Source: Madurella fahalii
Taxonomy: Eukaryota > Ascomycota > Sordariomycetes > Sordariales
Assembly (NCBI GenBank): GCA_029876055.1
Contig: CM056875.1
Coordinates: 4,179,001 to 4,243,000, forward strand
Reading direction: 5' to 3'
Length of the DNA: 64,000 nt
Shown: positions 11,655-22,947 of the stretch, piece by piece
Position numbering within the stretch: the first letter of the stretch is position 1
How the letters are laid out: every line of letters starts with the position of its first letter
Translations under genes and position numbers: made by a program
The notes under the pieces: model-generated
Told to the model about the DNA's origin: nothing
What the model saw: the letters and a program-made list of their open reading frames with translations, nothing else
Databases searched by the model: none

Positions 11655-14221
11655 CCTCCCCGTCCCCGCTCGTCTTTCATCTGCACTCCAGGGCCGGCTG
11701 CCCGATCGAGGATGCATATGATCGGGAGGGGACGAGATCTGGGCGCACCAGCATGGTTGGGCGGACGGCACGCAGACGAACAGACCACGACACCAACTTT
11801 CTCTTCACCTTGCAACGAAGTTGCATGCATGCGTCTCTGCCCAACCTTGTAAATACCGTATAGGATGGTCCTGTCTGCTGTCCTAGACTGTGGCCTTTTC
11901 CTCTCGCGTCGTCTATGGATCGTCTGCGGACGAATCATGCCAGCGAAAAGGCCATGCACGACGAGGCGATAAATCCGCCAGCGCTGCAGCAGTGCGGCCT
12001 CTAGACCCTCTCATTGGAGAGTCTCAGCCTTCTGCAGTTGGCTGCGGTGATTCTGATTGGCACGTCTCTTGCCAATTCACCGTCTTATCGAGCCAAAACT
12101 CCACTCCGAAGGAAAGGCCATGGGAAGAGGTTGGCGGAGAGGTTGGCGAGAGGCCCCAGGAAGTAAGGTTACCTTTGCGGGTAGCTTGGTACCTGACTGC
12201 TACTGGATGCTTCATCCATCTCGAGTGCGTGCCACCCACATCTTCTGCACTCGCGTCTCTCTCTCTCTCTCTCGCACTCCATTCCCCCATTCGTTCTTAG
12301 CCCAAGTGCAGGTCTCGGCACATACACAAGATACACGGCATTCGCTCCCAAGCTTCGGTGTGCCCTGCCTCCGGAAGCCGGGGCTGGTGGGTCACCGGAT
12401 GCTCACCGACCCGAACGTTGACCACCATCATTCCCCCGGGGAGGTTACCGGATAGGCAAAACCAATGCCGTTGTAAACGTTATACAGATGCCGTAATACC
12501 GGCGACTTGAAGGGTGTGCTGAGAATTGGGCGAAGCAATTCTAACAGTGTATTCATGCTCCTTGCGGGAAAGAGTGCAACCTCTTCCCCCCTCCCCTCCC
12601 CCCTCCACCCCTACTTTGTTGCAAAGCTGGGTCGGCTCGCTGACCTGGCTGTGCTGCTCATCAGCACCAGCCTCGTGGTGACATGGGTGTCCTAATTTCC
12701 GGCCTCAGCCGTGCCATTGCACCGTTGACCTCGGCATTCCGGCTGCTCAAAACTGATAACCTGGAACACACACCCCACTCCACCCCTTTCTTTCAAAACA
12801 ATCCGACGAGCCCAAGATACAGAACGGTGCACTGCCCGGTTCATTAAGCCAGTAAGACTCTAGCCGTAGAAGGCTAGGTGGGTAGCTCCTGGCAACGGGG
12901 CGCAGTAAAAGGTTCGCCGCGGCGCCAACACGGCCCATGCCGCAAAAGACTAACACAATTGCATGGCCCGCTCAAGCTGTCTACGGCCTGGAATGGAGCC
13001 ACGAATGCCATGACCCGCTCGCTGGTGAATCCGGTCTCCATCCCGGGGGCCCAAGTAAGCTCCCCCAAGCTAAATGGTGCGGTAACATCGAGACTAAAAT
13101 GGTACTAGTAGAAAATGGTGATCTGGTCGGTAGCCATGAGAGAGAGAGAGGTAACAAGCTTCAAATGCCCGCCACTAAATGCGTACATGCATCACGCCCG
13201 TCGCGGCCAGCCGGACAAAGTATCCTGCGTGTGAGAGTGCTGGTCGTGGCTCCAGAAGACCCCAGCATCCACTGCCGCGAGACAAGGCCGGCATAGGCGG
13301 CAGGAGAACTAAAGTCGGGCATGCCCGCAACCCTGACGCCGCTGGGGACAGAGAGGCGCTCAAGGAGAGCTACTCGACGTTTGTGTGCCCAGAGCGCTGG
13401 TTCCACGCAGGACAACGAGACCAGGTTGTCGACACGCCGGCCATGGTATGGGAAAGCCGCCTCACTGGGCGCGTCCGGACTTAAAACGACCGACGTCGTA
13501 TCGAAGAAGGGTTAGCACTTCGAAGGTGTGTACATGCGCGCGGTAGGCTAAGTGCGAGTGGACGCCAGGCGGCTCCGTTGAGACGGCCCCATCAACCCCG
13601 CTTGATGTTGGGGAGTTGTCGATTTCAGGGGCCCTAAGCTGGATCATGATAGGCGCTGTCAATGTCGTGCTGCGGAGTCAGGTCAAACAGAACAAAAACC
13701 GGGCAGAAAATGCATCATGCCAGTCCCATCCAGTTAATAAACAGTACTTTTGCGTCTCGGGCGTTGATAAGGTGCCTGATTGGGAGCAAACTTGGGAGCT
13801 CTGCATGCAGAATCTGCCGCTGGATCTCTGTATTGAAAGTAAGGATGCTGTGTAACCCACGTTTGATGCCGATCTGATCCCCTCAACGGTACGGGTCCGA
13901 TCATGGATGGTCTCGAAGACCCCGGAGGATTGACAGGGCGACGAGTATGAAACAGGAAAGTTCAGAGCGTATGCCTCCTCAGTCAGCTCTGCAGAATTCC
14001 CGGACCTTAAGGAATGTCTATTACAGGCATCGGGGTGTTTTCGAAGGTCCGACGGACAATCAGTTACTCACTAGAGTCTCCCCTCATATCGACACTGAAC
14101 ATATGCGGTTTGATCCACTAGACCCTGATACGGATAGAACCCATCGAAAGGCTGTCTGCCATTGCCGGCTAAGAACCTAGTATCCCTCGTAGGCAAGTAA
14201 AAATGGAAATATGGTTTGTGA

Positions 14222-14458
14222 ATGGCGAACCCTGTCAAAGAATGCGGTCAGGCACATGAGTCTCCGGTCGGCCATACCTTGCTCCCAGACATGTCTCATA
14301 ATGGAGATGATGGCGAGAAGGAAGAGAAGGCCGCAATTTGTCAAGCCCTTCTTGACTGCGTAAAAACCGACGACATCTGTTTGCTCCGGGCAGTGTTTCG
14401 CCTTACAGCCCTGGAAGCTACTCTGGCAAATGTTTCCCCCCGAGAAATGGTATTATGA
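14222..14458 (+). CDS. Possible small protein, 78 aa, unproven
   Basis: An ATG-started frame of 78 codons inside an otherwise gene-poor stretch. The C-terminal half is protein-like, with alternating hydrophobic and charged residues and predicted helices (for example CQALLDCVKTDD and LTALEATLA). No family is recognised, no partner exon was found, and the chance of a random frame this long is not small. It may also be an exon of a gene whose other parts I cannot see. Confidence 0.2.
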   Translation: MANPVKECGQAHESPVGHTLLPDMSHNGDDGEKEEKAAICQALLDCVKTDDICLLRAVFRLTALEATLANVSPREMVL

Positions 14459-14709
14459 GCTCTAACCGAATGAACTTGCACGGTAAGGTACCGCTGAGAG
14501 TTGTTACTACAACCGCCTAGATGATGCACACCGGTAACCTTTTTATTGCTCATCTTGCGTTCTTTCTCTGCTCTCCTTTTTCCTATCCCGCTTTCGTACC
14601 CGACGGGCCCAAGCGCAGATCGCTATGGTGCTTCTTACCCCTAACGTGCATATCTGGATCCCACCTAATAATAATATATATTTATATATATAAATGGGTA
14701 TAGAATAGA

Positions 14710-14734
14710 ATTTTTTTTTTTTAAAAAAAAAAAA
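14710..14734. terminator. T-run/A-run palindrome downstream of zinc-cluster gene
   Basis: A T-run directly followed by an equally long A-run lies about 35 bases past the stop codon of the minus-strand regulator gene, in a TATA-rich stretch (14668-14705). It could act as a 3'-end processing signal; it is also a perfect AT palindrome. Confidence 0.4.
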
Positions 14735-14767
14735 CCCCTCTGACCAGCAGCAGGAAGATCATCCGAA

Positions 14768-17470
14768 TCAAGACCCCATCTCCTCTCGCCGGTACACCTC
14801 CCTCCCCTTCCCCTTATCGTCCCACTCGACCTCCCCACCATCCCCCTTCCCCTCCGCTTCACCACCAGCACTCCCACAGCTCCCCTCCCTCCCGCCCGTC
14901 CTCGTTCCCTCCCCATCCTCCCCGCCGTCCATCGCCGACGACGACAGGGGACTCGCCGACCCCTCCACCGCACCCGCCAACCACCTCTGCAAGCTCAGCG
15001 CCGCGTCCATCACCTGGCAGGCAATCTCCCAGTTATCCATGCCCATCTGCAACAGGGTGATGTTCATCGTGCCCTTGACGAACCGGTCGTGCGACGACGT
15101 GCCGCCGCCATCTGCGCGCGCGCTCACGGGCACGATGGGCAGCAGGATCCAGTTGAAGACGCCCAGCAGCGAGCGCCACGTGGAGAGCGGCACCCGCCAG
15201 GTAGTAGTCCAGAGCTGGAGGAACTCGGCCGAGTTCACGACCAGGCTGAACGGCTGGCGGCGCATGATGGCCCGGCTGTAGAGGAGGGCCGAGAGGCGGA
15301 CGGACTGGTAGACGTAATCGGGCGGGGGGTGGTGGGCGGTGGCGGTGGTTTCTTGCGGTGGAGGAAGAGGACCGGGGAGGTACGGCTGCTGTTGCTGCTG
15401 GTGGCGTTGCTGGTGTTGCTGTCCCGGTGCGGCAGAGGTTTGGGAGCCCTCGTGGCGCATATACGCTTCTGCTGGTGAGAATGTGTGTGTTGGCGTCCGG
15501 CGGGGGTTTTGGCGCTGCTGTTGGTTCTCGTCCTGGCCCGTTTCCGGTGTAGGTCGAGAGCCGCGCCCGGGGGTAGAGCCCGTTGTGGAGGATGATACAG
15601 GTGAGGTTGCTGCCGCTGAAGGACGCCGTGCTGCGGGGGAGTCGGCAGGGAGACCTGAGATGCGCTCGTGGATCCAAGCCGAAGTTGTGTGTACCTTTTG
15701 CAGCTCCTTGGCAGATGGCCTTTCTGGAAGTGCGAGGACCGCAGCGAGGAGGAAGCGCATGTCATCGAGGATGGCGCCCACGGCTGGGTGGATGCGTAGG
15801 GCATCATCACAGGACGAAAATGGCACGAGCGTGGAGATGAAGGGTGTATTCAGCGGAAGGCGTAGGGGTATCTGCAAGTTGTCACGAAACTCGAATTCGC
15901 TTCCGCCTTGCAGAAAGGGCGAGACCTCGAAAGAGAGGGCGATTGCAACGTCAGTTCTAGGCCGCTGTTAGCTGTCTCTGTACCTGGACTGGACTGTTCA
16001 CCGGTGGCTCACGTTATTGCGAGCTTGCTTATCAAACCATAGAGACCGAGAGTACGAAAGCCTCCCCGGCATCTGATCATGTCTCGAAGACCGCGAAGGT
16101 GAGCCCGCAGGTCGTTGGTGTTTCCCCAGTGCCTGAAATACCATTAGTGTCTCTTTCCCACCCCCCGGGTGACCTCCGGCGTAGTCTTGAGGGTTCGACC
16201 AGCCCCCAAACTCCCGGCGCGAGACAGGGAACATGGACGACATACCACTCATCCACAATAAGCTGGACCACACCGGCTATCACCTCGTCGCTCGTGGAGG
16301 GCTGTGACCGTATGTGCTCGTTGAGGAGCTTGATTACATGGCCCTTGTGTGCTATGGCCACTGTCCTCTGGACGTGGCCAGTGTCTGAAAGGAAGCAAGC
16401 CGCCGTGTAGATGGCGACGTGCACCAAAAGTGGCGAGTGGACGCAGTAGGGAACGTGGTGTTTGGTGTACGGGTTCGAAGCATCTGGGTTTCCGTCCAGC
16501 GATGCCTTGAACTGAGACATGAACTTGACATCTGCGCGGGCCAGGCGTATCGTCAGCACTGCGGTCCGGATGTGAAAAGACGCAAGATCCAGTTGACGTA
16601 CAGATCGATAACAACTCAGCATTCTGCATGGTCTGCGCGACTGGCAGATGGGCGAGTTCCTGCGCGGGGTTCGCGACCGGCCATGGGATGCTGCCGACGC
16701 CGCCAGGAGATAGTGCCGGCGCTACGGTCCAGACGTTGCCTTCCAAATCCCAGCTGCCGCCGGGCCAGGGCCTCGAAGTTGGGCGGTACGCGCGGAGTGT
16801 CCTGACGGCGTCGTGGATCTCGTCCGAGTGCAACGTGCAGCCGTCGTCGCAGGAAGGGGCAAAAGCAGCTAGATTGCCTGGCTCTGTACTCCAGGCATAT
16901 GTACTGGGGGAGGATGTCGTAGGAGAGTGGTTCAGGACGTCGAATCCGGGCCAGCGCGTCAGCGTCTTCTCCACATCTTGACTGCTGCGCTGGCTCCATG
17001 GCGACGCGAGGGATGAGATCTGAGGCAGAGAGGGATGCCGGAAGATTTCAGTGTCAAAGCCTCCGTCCCCAGTCAGGGTAGGCGGGAACAGTGAAACGGT
17101 AAAAGCAGGATTCTGTGGCACTGCCACGGCGCTTGGACGCCTTGGTTTGACGGTAGGTAAGCACAAGCGCATATTGGTATTGTAGGGAGTTCGGGTTTGG
17201 CACACCTGCTCTTGTATTCGCATAACGGCTGTGGGAATCTCCTCGCGCAGTTACTGCATGGCTGGCCCTGATTGCACTATGGAACACACGGCGGGGGTTA
17301 ATGTGATGCTTCTGGCTTGGGACTCTCAAAACCATGCTTGTGGCGTAATCTGCGGTTTCGCAGCATGCTGCACTTGCCTTCTGTTTTCTTCTCCGGCACT
17401 CTCCACACGATGTCGTCGTTCTCTCGGCCCGTGGGGGCCGTGATACAGGGGCCCGCATAGGTTCGGACAT
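14768..17470 (-). CDS. Zn(II)2Cys6 transcription factor with fungal-specific (DUF3468-type) domain
   Basis: Nuclear DNA-binding regulator, 765 residues. Six exons: 17470-17378, 17276-17206, 17140-16602, 16531-16246, 16132-16013 and 15956-14768. The zinc cluster uses Cys22, 25, 32, 38, 41 and 50 (C-x2-C-x6-C-x5-C-x2-C-x8-C), followed by CEYKS. It appears only after removing intron 17277-17377, which starts with GC (AG/GCAAGT) rather than GT. The middle and C-terminal parts carry the helical fungal regulator domain, including the segment around DEWHWGNTNDLRAHLRGLRD made by joining exons 4 and 5. A Gln/Pro-rich insert and an acidic tail follow. The intron 17141-17205 ends in AAG and is the least certain. 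Target genes are unknown; no metabolic cluster surrounds it. Confidence 0.85.
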
Positions 17471-19746
17471 TTTTCCGTTCTAAACGACGACGACTGTCCC
17501 GCGGACGAGAGGCGCCCACATGGGGTCGAGACACTGGCCGGGCCGTAAGGCTGACTTATAAGGGGGTAGTCCTGTTTGGGGTTTGAACATGGGCTGGGTT
17601 GTCTAGCTCGATCATGCAGGGCGTCGGATTGGGATCCTCGGGGACTGAGCTAGCGTGCAAGTAGCCAGCGTGATTCGATAGTTCCTGACGCCAACCGATG
17701 AGCGCCCTGGAACGTGACGAGGAACGCAGAGGATGATCTCCCGGCTCGGGCTGGGGTATGTGGATCAGGAGGGCGGTTAAGCTTGTTTCTCGGGTGACGT
17801 GGATGTCGTCAAACCAAAGGATGGACCGGTGAGGGTAGACGATGAGGGCTTTAAACCTCGGTCTCTTGACGAATGGCGGTGACAGCCCCGGATCGAGGAA
17901 CCAGGGAACGAAGATAGGTGAATAAGGGTGGTCAATGACATTTATGCCACTCTGAACGACTTGGTGACCGTCACGGCACTGCCTGGCGGGGAAAAATTCA
18001 GAAGCTTGTAGTGAAGGCGGTGCTGCTAGCCCGGTTTCCCTCTCGACCTTGTTTTCGATGGCGGTGTGTGGTTCGTCTGCTTTGCGGCACCACATCCGAG
18101 CCAGCCAAGGCTTTCCTCACGGCAGCTGGTACGAACACGCACACGCGCACCCAGACATACACACATCCCACTTAAAATCCTACCTGAAAAAGACGCGACA
18201 AAAGAAAAGAAGCAGTGGCGCATTTTGTCAGCGCCGACTTGCTATATGAATGAACCAAGCTCTAGCCCCGGCAATCTTCGCCAGCGGTACAAACAGTGGG
18301 GAGGCCGGGCATCCTCCTGGGACATGCGGATAACCGCTGTGATGACATCCGGGTCGAATATTGTGACCAGATCAAGTGAGCAATGCGGCCATGGTGGCGC
18401 CGGCACTGGCAATCTGCCACTGTCCGTTTGGGGAATTCTTTTTCGTTTCTCGCTGCTTGCGAACGGGCTGGCTGGATCCTGTCTATTCATTTCGGCAGCC
18501 TAGACTTAGCGCGCCGAGTCTATGGTGGCGGAGAACGCTCTCATCCTGTGTGGCGTGAGCCTGAAACACGGTCTAGATGTTTGCGGTACAGTCACACCAC
18601 AACCCACAACTTGTAGGTGGCTACTCTCGTGGAAAAGGGGGGGGGGGAGGCCGCAGTCATCCGGCGTATCCAACGGCGCGAGGTTTGTAACGCGCAGCAA
18701 AACGGTAATGCTTCAAGTTGCGAAGAGGAGAAGATGCTAGAAGTTTTGTGGGGAGGGCTATGACTGGGACGCTGCGCGGAGGCGTCTTGCTGATGGCGGG
18801 CCAATCGATAATGAACATCGTGGGCAATGGCTTGGGAGCTGCGTCCAGCTCGCCAAAGGCGGCGGGGCTGGCGCCGAAGGGCTGAACGGTACGCGGCCGC
18901 GAAATGCATTATACGGGAAGAGAAGGTAAACGATGATATGATTATTACCGCATGCGTATGATCAAAGTGCCGGCAAGATCTTGGGGAGGGGGGATAGTTG
19001 TTTGGCTCTGTTCGTTTTTGTTCTCTGGTTCGTTCATACGTCTCCGTTCGGATGACTGTTGGTTGTCTGTTGAAATAAAGTTGGACCCAACTGAAGGATT
19101 GGGAAGCACCACCGTCCGACTGCACTGTGACGTTAGTGCAAAAGCTCGGTCCTCAGCTCCCCCACCCTGGACTCCAGAGTGTTGGGCTATTATTGGCTGG
19201 CTAGCGCGACCATGTCAAGTCCCGGCAGCGCCAGGGACCCAGCTACCGGGCTCAGGGCCTAGACTAGCCGACCCATCCACCCGGTACCCTAGCCATCCCA
19301 TCCAGCACACCACACTTGCACTACCTGGAGAGCGCCGGCTGTTCTAGGCTGAAAAACAAGCATACAGGGAATGCCCTTGAGATGGTCTTGTCGAAGCCAT
19401 GAAGCAATGCCAGCTCATCTCACGAAACACATTGGCCATACAGTCGTAGGGCTGCAAGGCGAGGCAGAGCATTGAATTATGGCCAAGCCACCTGCTATAT
19501 TTGGTATCCTAATTGAAAACGCACCAAACAACGACGTTTAGTTCAGATTACCCATCCGACTCCGTGCGCCTCTTCCGCGGATATAGGTAGCCCTTGCCGT
19601 ATCCTAGCCTGCCGTAGCGTCGATATACATATACGAATCGTCTCGTGGTATCATCTCTCATCATCGTCATCATAAAGTGAAAATGCGGCATACGAGCCCG
19701 CTCACCGCCGCTGTCCCCCACCTGCACGCACCCGCGTGGCACCCAA
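17471..19746. other. Intergenic region upstream of the zinc-cluster gene
   Basis: Contains the promoter and leader of the zinc-cluster regulator and the 3' flank of the patatin-like gene. A 179-codon ATG-started frame at 18095-17556 (minus) was seen but shows no domain. A G-run occurs near 18640. No gene is supported. Confidence 0.55.
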
Positions 19747-21746
19747 CTACCTGGCGCTGTAGTTCGGTTTCCTCGCCAGATTGACAACCGGGGGTGCATC
19801 TTCATCCAGGGGATAAGGTAATACAGGGGGCGGTACCCGGCCAAAGTTCGACTGGTGCTCTGGGAGCGGCGTCTTGGGCGGCAATGGCGGCGGGTCCACG
19901 CGCACTGACTGCTGCTGGGCCAGAGATTCCTGGAACCGTCTAGGATGATCGTCCGGCCCCACTATCGCGATCTTGTCAGACCCAGATGCGGTCCGGTACT
20001 GGGCCGGCGTCGGCGCGCTGACCACCAGGCGGTCCGAGTCGTCAGCCCCTCTTTCGCCCCGGCCCGTCGTTGGGAGGCCGGGAGGCTGACCGGTGCGGCT
20101 GGGCGGGGCTGGCAGGGGCGCAGCAAGGTACGGCTGCTGGTTGAGCTTTGGAGACTGTCCCAGTCGTTCGCCCGAGCTCCTTGGTGATGGCGTGTTGGCA
20201 CCTGGAACCGGGAGCATGTCGCTTCCAGAGTCGTAGGATTGCCGGCTTGGCGGTGTGTAGTGTCGAGGCGGAAACACGGGTATGTCTCCGGGCAGCTCAA
20301 CGGCAAGGGGTAGTGCTATTTCGGGCGACGTCTGTACTAGGTCCGGCACGGACGCACCGAGTCGCTCCCACCTCTGCTTTGCAAAGTGGATCTTGGCCAG
20401 CTTCGCCGACGCGCTCTGCACCATCCTCTGCTCGTCCTCCCTAGCGAGGTATCTCCTGGTGTTTGTGCTGATTTCGGCCAGTCTATGCCACTCATTCATG
20501 CCAAACTCTCCCACCCCGACCTCGACGTTCAGCCGATAGTAATTCTCGATGTTGACGCCGCGCTTTGCCAGGTGCTCCCTCTTCATCATCTCGTGGGTCC
20601 TCTCGCAGCCCTCAATCTTCGCAATCAACTTCCGCCGAGCCTCCGCAAACTCGCCCAAGAAGCCCTCGTACCATAGCGACGTATTTGCGTCGCTGCCCTT
20701 TGGCCTCTTTCCCGTCCCGACGCTGACAAAGACGCCGACCTCCCGACCTGGCCACTCGTTCACCACTGCCTCGTCGAGCGCCGTCATGGATGGGTTGAAG
20801 AGCCCCCCGCCATCGTCATGAAATACGGATTGTCCGATCTGGATCGGCTTGAACGCGAGGCCGATAGCGCACGTTGCCCGCCCGGCCTCCCAGATCTTGC
20901 AATCGAATTCCGGGGCCGGCTCTCGTCTAGAGTCGTAGGAGCGTAGCATGGCGGGCGCCATACCCTTTGAGCTGCCCTTGTACATGGCCGTGACGGCACT
21001 GGAGCGGGTGTTAGTTATGCGTCTCGGTGTGGACAGCCTGGGGAAGAAGGCTCACGTCTTGGTTCGGTTTTCTCTCTCGTCGTATAGGCGGGCATGAGGA
21101 TTGCCCCAACGGAAAGATGACAGCGGCCTGGCAGCCTGGGAGCTAGGGCTCCGGGCGCTGAAACTCACCACGCTCGCGTTGCTAGCATGCCTCTTAGGGT
21201 ACGCAGCGCTAGAGCGGGAAAGCGGGCTCAGCATATTAGCGTTGCCCACTTCCGAGTTGTCGTTTCCTTCCTTCTCAAAGACTGTGTGCTCTCTAACGCA
21301 TTCCATGATTGCCTCCTCCAGCTTGGTCGCTTTGAACAGAGTCGAGCGATACGGAATCCCGGCAAACGTCTTGTCCGTCTCGAAGACCTTACGGGTAAGC
21401 CGGACGTATAGTTCCTTGCACGTCTCGATGTCAAGTCGCAGCCGACCGAGCATCAGGGCGATCAGGCCGCCCGTGCCGGTGCCCACAATGAGGTCGAAAT
21501 GGTCGCATGGTTTTGGGATCTCGGACCGGCGCGGCGCGCGCCCTTCGATTTCGACGAAAGTTCGGTGCATCAGCTCCTGGAGTATTAGAAACATGGAGTA
21601 ACCACGTACGCCCCCTCCATCTGCCGCGCGAGCGATTAGTATGCCACAAGCGGGAGGCGTCCTCAGGAAAGAAACATACCGAGCGATAAGATGCGCAGAG
21701 GCGGCCCTTTTGTAGTGTCCTTGCGTTTGAGCCCGCTGGAATCCAT
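19747..21746 (-). CDS. Patatin-like phospholipase family protein with Gly in place of nucleophile Ser
   Basis: Exons 21746-21680, 21620-21056 and 20998-19747 give 627 residues. Patatin/iPLA2-type proteins hydrolyse acyl chains of lipids using a Ser-Asp dyad. Visible here: the anion-hole motif DGGGVRGYS (residues 23-31), rebuilt exactly across the first intron, and the Asp of the dyad in HDDGGG (Asp273). The nucleophile elbow reads GTGTGG (residues 69-74), with Gly71 where GxSxG needs Ser. The C-terminal ~300 residues are Pro/Ser-rich and likely disordered. I recall similar GTGTGG forms in other ascomycete patatin-like proteins, so this may be an established non-classical subgroup, not local damage. 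Start chosen at ATG 21746; the open frame extends further upstream without an ATG. Catalytic activity is therefore uncertain. Confidence 0.88.
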
Positions 21747-22947
21747 ATTGAAAGTCGCTGCCGTCGGAAACGATGGCAGTCTCACGCTGGCGGGCCTTGA
21801 AGGTTGTGTGGATACCGACTGAAGCAACAACTGCGTGCCTGACGAAGGGGTGATGCCTTGAGTTTTGTCGCGGGGCGAGATGGTGTCAGTGGGGCTTGGC
21901 AATGCGACAGGGGAAGGTGAGGTGACGCAGGAGTATTCGCCAGACTGGAAGCGATCAGCCCGCCAGAACGCCACGCGTGCAACCTCTAAGGAATGTGGGC
22001 GGGAAAAAGAGCACAGTAGTGTTGCAATGTACCTCGTCAGCTTGAACGAAGCACTTTCACTTTGTCTTTAAAGTCGAGTGTGGCAGTGTCGAGTGCCCGG
22101 TCCCGCGAGGACCGGAGGACGCGATTACATTTCCATTTCTCGTTTCCTTGGGAGGCCTACCTCACCCCTACCGAGATTGATGCCAAGCAGCCTATGACGG
22201 GGTCCTCTGTCCCTCTCTGACCGCACAGGTTCGCACCCAATGCACCTCGGATGCGTAAAATATGGAGGCTTTTGGGCCCGCTATGGAACGCCGAGTACAG
22301 CGTTAGCTCAAACGGGCACCTTCTCATTGCCGGCGGTTCCTGAGCCCTGAGCATGGGCCTGGCAAGCGCTCCGCCGCGCGGTCACAGGGACCCGATGCCG
22401 AGGCATCAGCAGGCTCAAAGGCCTTTTGATTCGGTACCACGCGAGAGGCTATTTAGAAGCGTGTGGCTGTGCGGAATTCTACACTTATTAGGCGCGCGCG
22501 ATCTATTTGCCACAAGCTAGTGTGAAAGCGTCGTCCGTACAAGACTGTTTCCCAAATCCCACCCCAGTTTGCGCCGGGCACAACTGCTCCATTGATCGCT
22601 CTGGCTACTCGGGAATGGCTGCGGATTGGGGTGCCCGGCTGTGGACAACTGACGGCGGCGCAAAAACACATGTGAGCTGGAGACGCTTGGTGAACAAACC
22701 GTCCGTTTCAGGAACGGGATTGCGGTTTGAATCAATGCTTCCACGGAAAGATCCGAGTGCCGTATGGTTTGCCATGAATGGTTGACGTCATGATTGGTAT
22801 TCCAAGCTCAACACCTTGACCCGCAGTCCGCCGGCAAGCCCATGACAAGGACCACGATGTCTCTCCGCATGGGTTGTCAGCTCATCAGACACCACCACCC
22901 ACACATCAGTACTGCTACTGCTGATTGAACTAGGTCGCGTTGCCATT
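21747..22947. other. Divergent promoter region, patatin-like and HAM1-like genes
   Basis: A 1.2-kb region between two outward-facing genes. No open frame in it is convincing. It holds both promoters and leaders. A purine/pyrimidine-balanced stretch with CACCACCCACACATC lies just before the HAM1-like ATG. Confidence 0.6.

Larger units (their letters stand above)
10676..14767. other. Long gene-poor region (4.1 kb)
   Basis: Holds the promoter side of the caspase-like gene, with a GA-rich tract at 10745-10815, and the 3' side of the zinc-cluster gene. It contains simple repeats at 11611-11654 and around 12258-12275. There is one mildly protein-like short frame at 14222-14458, entered separately. 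No other gene is supported. Confidence 0.6.

Noticed and set aside
15339..15971. 210-codon plus-strand frame, Cys/Trp/Gly-rich
   Set aside because: Antisense to the last exon of the zinc-cluster regulator; the Cys run is the mirror of its Gln repeats.
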